In this document: piece after piece, positions 1 through 5,007 of the stretch
How positions within the stretch are numbered: the first letter of the stretch is position 1
Layout: each line of letters begins with the position of its first letter
Assembly: GCA_900770895.1 (NCBI GenBank)
Contig: CAAGMF010000191.1
Coordinates: 1-5,007, forward strand
Direction: 5' to 3'
From: an uncultured Mitsuokella sp.
GTDB taxonomy: Bacteria; Bacillota; Negativicutes; Selenomonadales; Selenomonadaceae
Length of the DNA stretch: 5,007 nucleotides
The notes under the pieces: generated by a model
The model's input: only the letters and a program-made list of their open reading frames with translations
Databases searched by the model: none
Told to the model about the DNA's origin: nothing
Program-made: the position numbers and the translations under genes

Positions 1-707
1 AAATCATCCCCCGTCGGCCGTCCCCACTGCAGCGCCTCCGCCCGTGCAGCCAGCGCCACATCCTGTCGCGGCACCCAGCCGGTATAGTCAGACGAATCTA
101 CGAGCAGCCAGGCGCCATCCAGTGACTCATGCAGTACAGCCACGGGCACACCGGGGTCGAGTGCTGTGGCCTGCAGCTGGTCGAAATGCCGTGCTCCGGG
201 CGACGTGAACCAGCCATCGGCGACGCTGACAGGCAGCAACCGCATGTCCGAGCGGCGCACCGTCACACCGAAGCGGACCGTCGTCGTCTGCGGCAGCGCC
301 ATCTGCCGATTGCTGCAGTCAGCGATATAGCTGTCGTACGATACGCGCTGACCATGACTGTAGTACTCGCCCCAGTCCGGCACATCCTGCTCGATCTTCT
401 GCTTCAGCTCGTCATAGGACAGCGTTGCCGGATAGGACGCGAGATCCCGCAGAGCAGAGCAGCGCTGGCGCAGATGCGCATTGATGGCTGCGATACCGGC
501 CGCATCGGCCTGCACCCGCTCCATATCGCGTCCGTGCGCGATCCAATAGTCAGCCGTCTGCTGCGCGGCCGGCAGCATATCATAGCCAGCCACCGGCGCC
601 AGCGGCTGCCGCACCGGATAAGCCTGCGCCGGCGCTGCCCCTCCGAGTACCAGACTGACAGCCAGGCAGGAGGACAGGAAGATTCCCGGTAATGAATATT
701 TTTTCAT
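1..707 (-). CDS. Secreted SH3-domain, probable NlpC/P60-type cell-wall hydrolase (N-terminal part, cut by window edge)
   Basis: The first 235 codons are visible; the 3' end lies beyond the left edge. Residues 1-29 form a Sec signal peptide: a Lys pair at 2-3, a hydrophobic core, and an AQA signal peptidase I site before Tyr30. Residues 37-130 resemble the N-terminal stabilising domain of NlpC/P60 proteins. Residues 145-235 resemble the bacterial SH3 (SH3b1-type) module of that family: RRSDMRLLP at 151-159, then a block around 175-212 with ALDPGVPVAVLH and YTGWV. In this family these modules precede a Cys-His-Asp/His peptidase domain that cuts peptidoglycan stem peptides. That domain is not in the window, so enzymatic activity is inferred. 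The ATG start is supported by an AAAGG Shine-Dalgarno 7 bases upstream and by the signal peptide. Cys14 sits in a lipobox-like LSSC, but the hydrophobic stretch continues after it, so a lipoprotein is less likely. Family assignment is fairly sure; substrate is unknown. Confidence 0.8.
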   Translation of the reverse strand, partial: MKKYSLPGIFLSSCLAVSLVLGGAAPAQAYPVRQPLAPVAGYDMLPAAQQTADYWIAHGRDMERVQADAAGIAAINAHLRQRCSALRDLASYPATLSYDELKQKIEQDVPDWGEYYSHGQRVSYDSYIADCSNRQMALPQTTTVRFGVTVRRSDMRLLPVSVADGWFTSPGARHFDQLQATALDPGVPVAVLHESLDGAWLLVDSSDYTGWVPRQDVALAARAEALQWGRPTGDD

Positions 708-714
708 GATAGTA

Positions 715-719
715 CCTTT
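715..719 (-). promoter_or_regulatory. Ribosome binding site of the SH3/NlpC-P60-type gene
   Basis: On the minus strand this reads AAAGG, followed by a 7-base spacer and the ATG at 707. It supports that start, which is also the one giving a complete signal peptide. Confidence 0.65.
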
Positions 720-733
720 CTCGCGAACACACC

Positions 734-760
734 GAAGCCTTCCTCTCTGGGGAAGGCTTC
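734..760 (-). terminator. Terminator-like hairpin after rex
   Basis: A perfect 10-bp inverted repeat (GAAGCCTTCC at 734-743, GGAAGGCTTC at 751-760) flanks a 7-base loop. It lies in the only sizeable gap of the window, 18 bases past the rex stop and 26 bases before the next start. Position and stem strength suggest a transcription end or attenuator for the valS-folC-ligase-rex unit. Neither strand has a run of T after the stem (minus strand continues GGTGTGTTCG), so it is not a canonical intrinsic terminator. It may instead stabilise an mRNA 3' end or act in the 5' leader of the next gene. Confidence 0.5.
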
Positions 761-778
761 ACTTATAGAGCCCCCTCC

Positions 779-1408
779 TCAATCGTGCGTCAGGTGGTAG
801 GACAGGCTGCTGAGGCCGATGGAGAGGTCCTCGTTCACGATATGCATGGATGAGGGTACCTGCATCTGTATCGGGGCGAAATTCCAGATGCCCTTGATGC
901 CGGCCTCGACGAGCGCATCGGCGACTCCCTGCGCGAAAGCGGCCGGCACCGCGATGATGCCGATGGCGATATGGCGCTCTTTGACGATGCGCTTCACATT
1001 CTTGATGTCCTCGACCTTTATATGGTTCACCGTCGTCCCGATGACATTCGGGTCCTGATCGAACAGCGCCACGAGATTGAACCCGAGCGTCACAAAATTC
1101 TGGTAGTTCGCCAGGGCCACACCGAGGTGGCCGATGCCGATGACGGCAATGTTCCAGTGATTGTCGAGGCCCAGAATCTCGCCCACATTGCGCTTCAGCT
1201 CATTGACGTAGTAGCCGACGCCCTTCTTGCCGAACTGGCCGAACGAGGCCAGATCTTTGCGGATCTGCTCCGGAGTGATGGAAAGCCGGCGCCCCAGCTC
1301 ATCCGACGATATGATATCGAGTCCCTCGTCCTGGAGCAGCCGCAATGTCCGGAAATACAGCGGCAGCCGGTCAATGGTAGCCTTGGATATATTATTTGTG
1401 CCCTTCAT
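779..1408 (-). CDS. rex: Redox-sensing transcriptional repressor Rex
   Basis: Rex senses the cytoplasmic NADH/NAD+ ratio. In known homologues it binds operators of fermentation and respiration genes and leaves DNA when NADH is high. The 209-residue protein has the usual family length. Residues 1-80 form the winged-helix DNA-binding domain, including LPLYFRTLRLL (15-25), the helix region SSDELGRRLSITPEQIRKDL (34-53) and the wing region FGQFGKKGVGY (56-66). The Rossmann NAD(H) domain follows, with GIGHLG (91-96) after a beta strand and an acidic Asp117 at the end of the next strand, the usual NAD ribose-binding position. IAVPAAFAQ and GIWNFAP are typical of Rex, and the C-terminal helix (SLSYHL) is the dimer-swapping part. 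The reading frame extends upstream to a GTG at 1438 and ATGs at 1435, 1432 and 1417. I chose the ATG at 1408 because GGAGG lies 9 bases before it and the N-terminus then matches the family. The gene overlaps the preceding one by 17 bases. Confidence 0.96.
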   Translation of the reverse strand: MKGTNNISKATIDRLPLYFRTLRLLQDEGLDIISSDELGRRLSITPEQIRKDLASFGQFGKKGVGYYVNELKRNVGEILGLDNHWNIAVIGIGHLGVALANYQNFVTLGFNLVALFDQDPNVIGTTVNHIKVEDIKNVKRIVKERHIAIGIIAVPAAFAQGVADALVEAGIKGIWNFAPIQMQVPSSMHIVNEDLSIGLSSLSYHLTHD

Positions 1409-2876
1409 GGCTGTCATCCTCCGCTCGCCCATCATCACCGGCCCCGGTCTGGTTCAGCACGAGGACTCCGCCCAGAGCGGCCAGCAGCCAGAGGAGCATG
1501 GATGATGGTATGTTGAATAGTAAATCATCGGTCAGTCCGTTCAGCGCTATGGACAGGATGGCCAGACCGATACCGAGAGCCAGGCCGCCGCCGAGGCGCC
1601 AGTCCTCCCACTGACAGAAAGCCTGCCAGCCAGAAAGCGTCGGCGGCTGCTCTTTCGGCAGACTGTCCTGAACACGCCGGAGCTCCCCATCGACGCCCTC
1701 CGCACCGAGATCGAACGGACTCGGCTCGGCCACTGGCAGCTGCGGAGCCCGGAATTTCGCTCGCAGCGACTGCACGAGCGAGCCGAAGAAGAACCAGAAG
1801 AACGCCATAGCGCCCGGTATGCCGATCTCAGCCATATAGTTGAGATAGAGATTGTGCGCATGGACGATCTTGATTGGTGCCCCCTGCAGGTAGAAATCAT
1901 ACTCGGGGTACACCATCCAATACGCGCCCCAGCCGATGCCGAGCAGCGGGTGGTCCTGGATCATGGCGACCGTGCTCTCCCAGAAAGCCATGCGCATCTC
2001 GGTCGACGTGTCTACGGTCGTGAATACCGACAGCAGGCGGTGCTGCAGCGTCGGGTCGGCGACGATGATCAGGCCACCGACGACGATGCAGGCCGCCAGC
2101 ACGCGCCAGTCGCGCAGGATACCATAAAGCACGAACACAGCCGCCAGCACGAGGCAGGCACCGCGCGAGTATGTCATGGCCAGACAGGCAGCCAGGGCCA
2201 ACATGAATACGGCCAGTACGATACGCTGCGTGCGATTGCCGGCCTTTATGAGCAGGCCGAGGCTCAGGCACAACGCCGCATCGAGGTAGCCGGCCAGGAT
2301 GTTCGGATTCTCCCACGTCGAGAACACGCGTTTGCTCAGCTCCGGGAAGGCATTGCCATCGACCCATTTCATGGCCGAGATATCGATGCCGAACACGAAC
2401 TGGTAGAAGCCATATAGCACGACCAGCACGCAGGATAGCCCGAGTGCAACCAGCAGCTGTCGCAGGTCGCGCGGGCTGCGTATCGTCTGGCCGATGAGCA
2501 GATACGTCAGCACATAGGCCCCGACGAGATTGTACCAGTTATAAAAGCTGAAGCCCTTGTCCGGCGACATCAGTATGGAGGCGCCGGAGATGACCACGAA
2601 CAGGACGACCGGCACGTCGAGCGGCAGCCGGCGGAAATGGAATCCGTGCTCCACCCGGAAGCGCACGAGCAACAGGATGAAGCCCAGCAGCATAGCCACG
2701 GTAGCTCCGGCCGGCCAGAGGGCTATGAGAAAGGCCTCGGCCAGCACGGCATACCAGGACAACCGGCTGACGCGCTGGCTGAACCGATCCCGCCGCGACT
2801 GCCAGCGGGCGCGGGCTGCGGCCTGGCGTTTCGCCTTCACGGTCGCAAATACATCTTCATCGTCCGCTATCGGCAT
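1392..2876 (-). CDS. O-antigen ligase/polymerase-family (Wzy_C) polytopic membrane protein
   Basis: A 494-residue inner-membrane protein of the family that includes WaaL ligases and Wzy polymerases, which move or extend undecaprenyl-linked glycans on the outer face of the membrane. A basic cytosolic tail (about 1-38) is followed by roughly ten hydrophobic segments, for example near 42-72, 87-103, 117-129, 138-163, 195-211, 218-234, 239-254, 258-273, 352-369 and 429-473. Family motifs are clear: TYSRGA at 235-240 (Arg238), HPLLGIGWGAY at 309-319, and HAHNLYLNYMAEIGIPG at 339-355 with His341, in the region expected for the large periplasmic loop. A polar insert at about 371-428 separates the last membrane segments, and the C-terminal tail is acidic. 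The ATG overlaps the folC stop by one base and has a strong GGAGGG 8 bases upstream. The family alone does not separate LPS O-antigen ligase from polymerase or another glycan ligase, so no symbol is given. Confidence 0.88.
   Translation of the reverse strand: MPIADDEDVFATVKAKRQAAARARWQSRRDRFSQRVSRLSWYAVLAEAFLIALWPAGATVAMLLGFILLLVRFRVEHGFHFRRLPLDVPVVLFVVISGASILMSPDKGFSFYNWYNLVGAYVLTYLLIGQTIRSPRDLRQLLVALGLSCVLVVLYGFYQFVFGIDISAMKWVDGNAFPELSKRVFSTWENPNILAGYLDAALCLSLGLLIKAGNRTQRIVLAVFMLALAACLAMTYSRGACLVLAAVFVLYGILRDWRVLAACIVVGGLIIVADPTLQHRLLSVFTTVDTSTEMRMAFWESTVAMIQDHPLLGIGWGAYWMVYPEYDFYLQGAPIKIVHAHNLYLNYMAEIGIPGAMAFFWFFFGSLVQSLRAKFRAPQLPVAEPSPFDLGAEGVDGELRRVQDSLPKEQPPTLSGWQAFCQWEDWRLGGGLALGIGLAILSIALNGLTDDLLFNIPSSMLLWLLAALGGVLVLNQTGAGDDGRAEDDSHEGHK
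1418..1422 (-). promoter_or_regulatory. Ribosome binding site deciding the rex start
   Basis: GGAGG on the minus strand, inside the end of the ligase gene. It is 9 bases from the ATG at 1408 but directly abuts the ATG at 1417, so it favours the start at 1408. Its placement makes translational coupling with the upstream gene likely. Confidence 0.7.
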
Positions 2877-4201
2877 CAGTCATTCCCTCCTTTGTGCTGA
2901 GCGATCTTCCTCTCTACGAGCTGGCGCAGTTCACCGACCATATAGAGCGACCCGCATACGACCAGCAGGCGCTCACCGGCCGCGAGCCCGAGTGCCCGGT
3001 CCAGAGCTGCCGCGTGATCGCTGATCGTCTCGACTGCCGCCACCTCGTGCTCGCGCACGCGTGCTGCCAGCTGCTCCGGCTGCGAGGCACGCTCGGAGTC
3101 TACGCTCGTGACTATGACGATATCCTCGGGCTGCAGCAACTGCTCGAGCATCTCATTGATATCTTTGTCGCGCAGGATGCCGAGCAGGAGTACCCGCCGC
3201 TGTCCTGGGAAATAGCGTCCGAGGCTCGCTGCGAGCGCCTGCATGCAGGCCGGATTGTGCGCGCCATCGACGATGACCGTCTGACCTGCGAGGTCCAGCC
3301 GCTCGAACCGGGCCGGCCAGCTCGTATGAAGCAGGCCACGCGCGATGGACTCGACGCTGATGGCGGCACCGATATGCTGCAATATATGCAGCGCCGCGAT
3401 GGCCACGCCGGCATTTTCGACCTGATGCAGGCCGAGCAGCGGCAGCCGGTAGCGCTCGCGCAGATACGGTTTTTTCTGGGTAAAGCATACATATTGCATC
3501 TGCGCATCATATTTCACACACCTGACGGCATAGTTCTCCCCTGCTGCCAGGAGCGGGGCCTTCTTGGCCTCAGCCTCCGCCCGGATAATCTCGCGCGGTA
3601 CGCCACGGGCCGCTGTCACGACTGGGACACCGGGCTTGATGATGCCGGCCTTGTGATGGGCGATACCCTCGAGCGTACCACCGCATTTATCAGCGTGCTC
3701 CATCGTCACATTCGTGATGATGGATACCGCTGGTGTTATCACATTCGTCGAGTCGAGCAGCCCGCCGAGACCAACCTCGATGACGGCATAGTCCACCCCG
3801 CGCTGCCGGAAGATCAAGAATGCCAGAGCCGTGAGCACTTCGAACTGCGTCGGACTCTCGCTGCCGGCCGCCATCATCTGCTCCGCCGCGGCACGGACCG
3901 TGGCCAGACCATCAGCGAACTCGGCCCGGCTGACCTGCTGCCCATCGATCTGGATGCGTTCCGTGTAGTCGATAAGATGCGGCGACGTGAACAGGCCGAC
4001 CGAATAGCCAGCCGCATGCAGTACATGGTAGAGCATGGCCGAGGTCGAGCCCTTGCCATTCGTGCCGGTCACATGCACCGTCTGATAGCTGTTCTGGGGC
4101 TCGCCCATGATGGCCAGCAGTTCCTTGATGCGCTGCAGGCCGGGCTTCATGCCGAATACATTCAGTTCCTCGAGGTAGGCCAGTGCCTCATCATAATCCA
4201 T
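2876..4201 (-). CDS. folC: Bifunctional folylpolyglutamate synthase / dihydrofolate synthase
   Basis: A cytosolic Mur-ligase-superfamily enzyme that uses ATP to join glutamate to dihydropteroate and to add further glutamates to reduced folates. At 441 residues it is full length. The P-loop is VTGTNGKGST (44-53, Lys50). TSPHLIDYTERIQIDG (72-87) is the folate/pteroate-binding loop region. TQFEVLTALAF (118-128) and EVGLGGLLDSTNV (142-154, Glu142) are family signatures. His169 in the MEH motif and Lys184 in HHKAGIIKP match the magnesium ligand and the carbamylated lysine of known homologues. The C-terminal domain begins after GLHQVENAGVAIAAL (257-271), with WPARFE at 295-300 and VDGAHNP at 311-317 (Asp312, His315). 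The ATG start has AGAAGG 6 bases upstream. It follows valS by 16 bases and its stop overlaps the next start, so it sits mid-operon. A valS-folC pair is common in Firmicutes. Whether both activities are present cannot be settled from motifs, hence the bifunctional name. Confidence 0.96.
   Translation of the reverse strand: MDYDEALAYLEELNVFGMKPGLQRIKELLAIMGEPQNSYQTVHVTGTNGKGSTSAMLYHVLHAAGYSVGLFTSPHLIDYTERIQIDGQQVSRAEFADGLATVRAAAEQMMAAGSESPTQFEVLTALAFLIFRQRGVDYAVIEVGLGGLLDSTNVITPAVSIITNVTMEHADKCGGTLEGIAHHKAGIIKPGVPVVTAARGVPREIIRAEAEAKKAPLLAAGENYAVRCVKYDAQMQYVCFTQKKPYLRERYRLPLLGLHQVENAGVAIAALHILQHIGAAISVESIARGLLHTSWPARFERLDLAGQTVIVDGAHNPACMQALAASLGRYFPGQRRVLLLGILRDKDINEMLEQLLQPEDIVIVTSVDSERASQPEQLAARVREHEVAAVETISDHAAALDRALGLAAGERLLVVCGSLYMVGELRQLVERKIAQHKGGND
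2885..2893 (-). promoter_or_regulatory. Ribosome binding site of the ligase-family gene, within the folC 3' end
   Basis: AAAGGAGGG on the minus strand, 8 bases before the ATG at 2876 and encoding the last residues of FolC. A near-ideal site next to a TGATG stop/start junction predicts translational coupling between folC and the membrane protein. Confidence 0.75.
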
Positions 4202-4207
4202 GGTCGA

Positions 4208-4213
4208 CCTTCT
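4208..4213 (-). promoter_or_regulatory. Ribosome binding site of folC
   Basis: AGAAGG on the minus strand, 6 bases before the folC ATG and within the 16-base gap after the valS stop. It supports the start at 4201. There is no room for a separate promoter in the gap. Confidence 0.65.
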
Positions 4214-4217
4214 CTCA

Positions 4218-5007
4218 TCAGAGTTTTGCCAGATCCGCTATGCGGCTCTCGATGGACTGCTTCTTCTCCTGATAGCCAGCCAGCTTCTGGCGCTCGCCCT
4301 CGACGACCTGGGCCGGGGCTTTCGTGACGAAGCCCTGATTGCCGAGCTTCTTTGTGAGACGCGCGATTTCCTTCTCGGCATTGGCCAGCTCTTTGTTGAG
4401 GCGGGCCGTCTCCTTCTCGACATCGATGAGGCCCTTGAGCGGCAGATAGATCTCGACGCCGTCGACGAGTCCCGTCATAGCGTTCTCCGGCTTCGCGCTG
4501 CCCTGCGGCAGCAGCGTCACCGGCGCCGCAGCAGCGAGCACCGTCAGATAGCTCTCATTAGCGGCAAATACAGGACGCAGCGCCTCATCGAGGAAGTTCA
4601 GCTCGACCTCGGACTTCTTGCCCGGGGCGGCACCGACCTCGGCACGCAGATTGCGGACCGTCTTGATCGTCTCCATGATGGCCGTCATCTGCTGCTCGGC
4701 TGCCTCATCGATGAAATGCTCCTGACCGGCCGGCCAGTCAGCGATCATGATACTCTTGACGTTATCGTCATGCGGCACTTTCTGCCATATTTCCTCGGTC
4801 AGGAACGGCATGAACGGATGCAGCAGGCGCAGCGTATGCTCGAGTACGAACGACAGCACGTAGAGCGCGGTCTCGCGCGAGCGGCGGCCTTCCTCTGTCT
4901 TGTCATAGAGACGGGCCTTCGTGAGCTCGATGTACCAGTCGCAGAATTCATTCCAGATGAATTCATACAGCGCGCGGGCAGCCTCGCCGAGCTCGAATTT
5001 CTCTATA
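4218..5007 (-). CDS. valS: Valyl-tRNA synthetase, C-terminal 262 residues (5' end outside window)
   Basis: Class I synthetase that charges tRNA-Val with valine. Only the end is visible; the full family protein is about 880 residues, so the catalytic HIGH/KMSKS core and the editing domain lie beyond the right edge. The frame is open to the edge (first full codon at 5006). The fragment begins in the helical anticodon-binding domain: WNEFCDWYIELTKARLYDK at 18-36 and RLLHPFMPFLTEEIWQ at 60-75 are hallmarks of ValS. TIKTVRNLRAEVGAAPGKK (113-131) follows. The last part, from about 195 to 261, is rich in Lys, Glu and Leu in heptad-like pattern, and contains GLIDVEKETARLNKELANAE and NQGFVTKAPAQVVEGERQK. 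This is the C-terminal coiled-coil arm that in known ValS structures contacts the tRNA elbow. It is followed closely by folC, and the two are probably co-transcribed. Confidence 0.97.
   Translation of the reverse strand, partial: IEKFELGEAARALYEFIWNEFCDWYIELTKARLYDKTEEGRRSRETALYVLSFVLEHTLRLLHPFMPFLTEEIWQKVPHDDNVKSIMIADWPAGQEHFIDEAAEQQMTAIMETIKTVRNLRAEVGAAPGKKSEVELNFLDEALRPVFAANESYLTVLAAAAPVTLLPQGSAKPENAMTGLVDGVEIYLPLKGLIDVEKETARLNKELANAEKEIARLTKKLGNQGFVTKAPAQVVEGERQKLAGYQEKKQSIESRIADLAKL

Noticed and set aside
129..692. A 187-codon plus-strand open frame opposite the secreted SH3/NlpC-P60-type gene.
   Set aside because: Its composition is antisense-like, with many Arg and His. The minus-strand frame has a signal peptide, a ribosome binding site and SH3-family motifs.
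708..781. Possible promoter for the SH3/NlpC-P60-type gene: a TATAAG -10-like element at about 761-766 on the minus strand.
   Set aside because: No -35-like element at suitable spacing was seen, and the hairpin would lie just downstream of it. The match is too weak to annotate.
1854..2417. Plus-strand (1854-2417) and minus-strand (1897-2367) open frames within the ligase gene.
   Set aside because: Both are out-of-frame shadows of a gene with clear membrane segments and family motifs. Neither has a recognisable domain.
2894..4327. A 477-codon open frame on the plus strand, antisense to nearly all of folC.
   Set aside because: It mirrors folC on the opposite strand. Its translation has no recognisable motif and is rich in Arg, His and Asp as expected for a GC-rich antisense shadow. 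FolC has every family motif.
4944..4966. Direct repeat GAATTCAT at 4944-4951 and 4959-4966.
   Set aside because: It falls in the conserved EFIWNEF stretch of ValS, where two Glu-Phe pairs explain it.
1..5007. Rex operator (TTGTGA...TCACAA-like palindrome), especially near rex.
   Set aside because: I scanned for TTGTG/CACAA half-sites by eye and found only isolated halves inside coding sequence, with no palindrome. There is no support for local autoregulation within the window.
1..5007. Mobile elements, CRISPR arrays, tRNA/rRNA genes or a novel system.
   Set aside because: No transposase or integrase motifs, terminal repeats, regularly spaced repeats or tRNA-like folds were seen. Every stretch is accounted for by known gene families.

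Overview
All supported genes in this window lie on the minus strand, so transcription runs from high to low coordinates. In that order they are: the 3' part of valS (valyl-tRNA synthetase, cut by the right edge), folC (folylpolyglutamate/dihydrofolate synthase), a polytopic O-antigen ligase/polymerase-family membrane protein, rex (NADH-sensing repressor), and the 5' part of a secreted SH3/NlpC-P60-type cell-wall protein (cut by the left edge). The first four are packed like one operon: a 16-base gap between valS and folC, a 1-base stop/start overlap between folC and the ligase gene, and a 17-base overlap between the ligase gene and rex. A gap of about 71 bases with a 10-bp hairpin separates rex from the last gene.

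The DNA is GC-rich by eye. Rex, the FolC type and strong GGAGG ribosome binding sites point to Firmicutes. An O-antigen ligase-family gene built into a housekeeping operon suggests a Firmicute with an outer membrane and LPS, so the most likely source is a Negativicute such as Selenomonas or Mitsuokella. This is inferred from gene content and was not tested by a search.

Functionally, the window mixes core metabolism (tRNA charging, folate polyglutamylation), redox regulation (Rex) and envelope work (glycan polymerisation or ligation, probable murein hydrolysis). Tight coupling suggests the ligase gene and rex are co-expressed with valS-folC. No promoter and no Rex operator was seen, so the main promoter is probably upstream of valS, outside the window.

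The region looks like ordinary chromosome. I found no mobile element, CRISPR array, RNA gene or evidence of an undescribed system. The points worth a second look are small: an envelope gene between folC and rex, a soluble insert in that protein, a hairpin without a U-tract after rex, and an overlapping small reading frame with a good ribosome binding site. No stretch over 300 bases lacks a gene.
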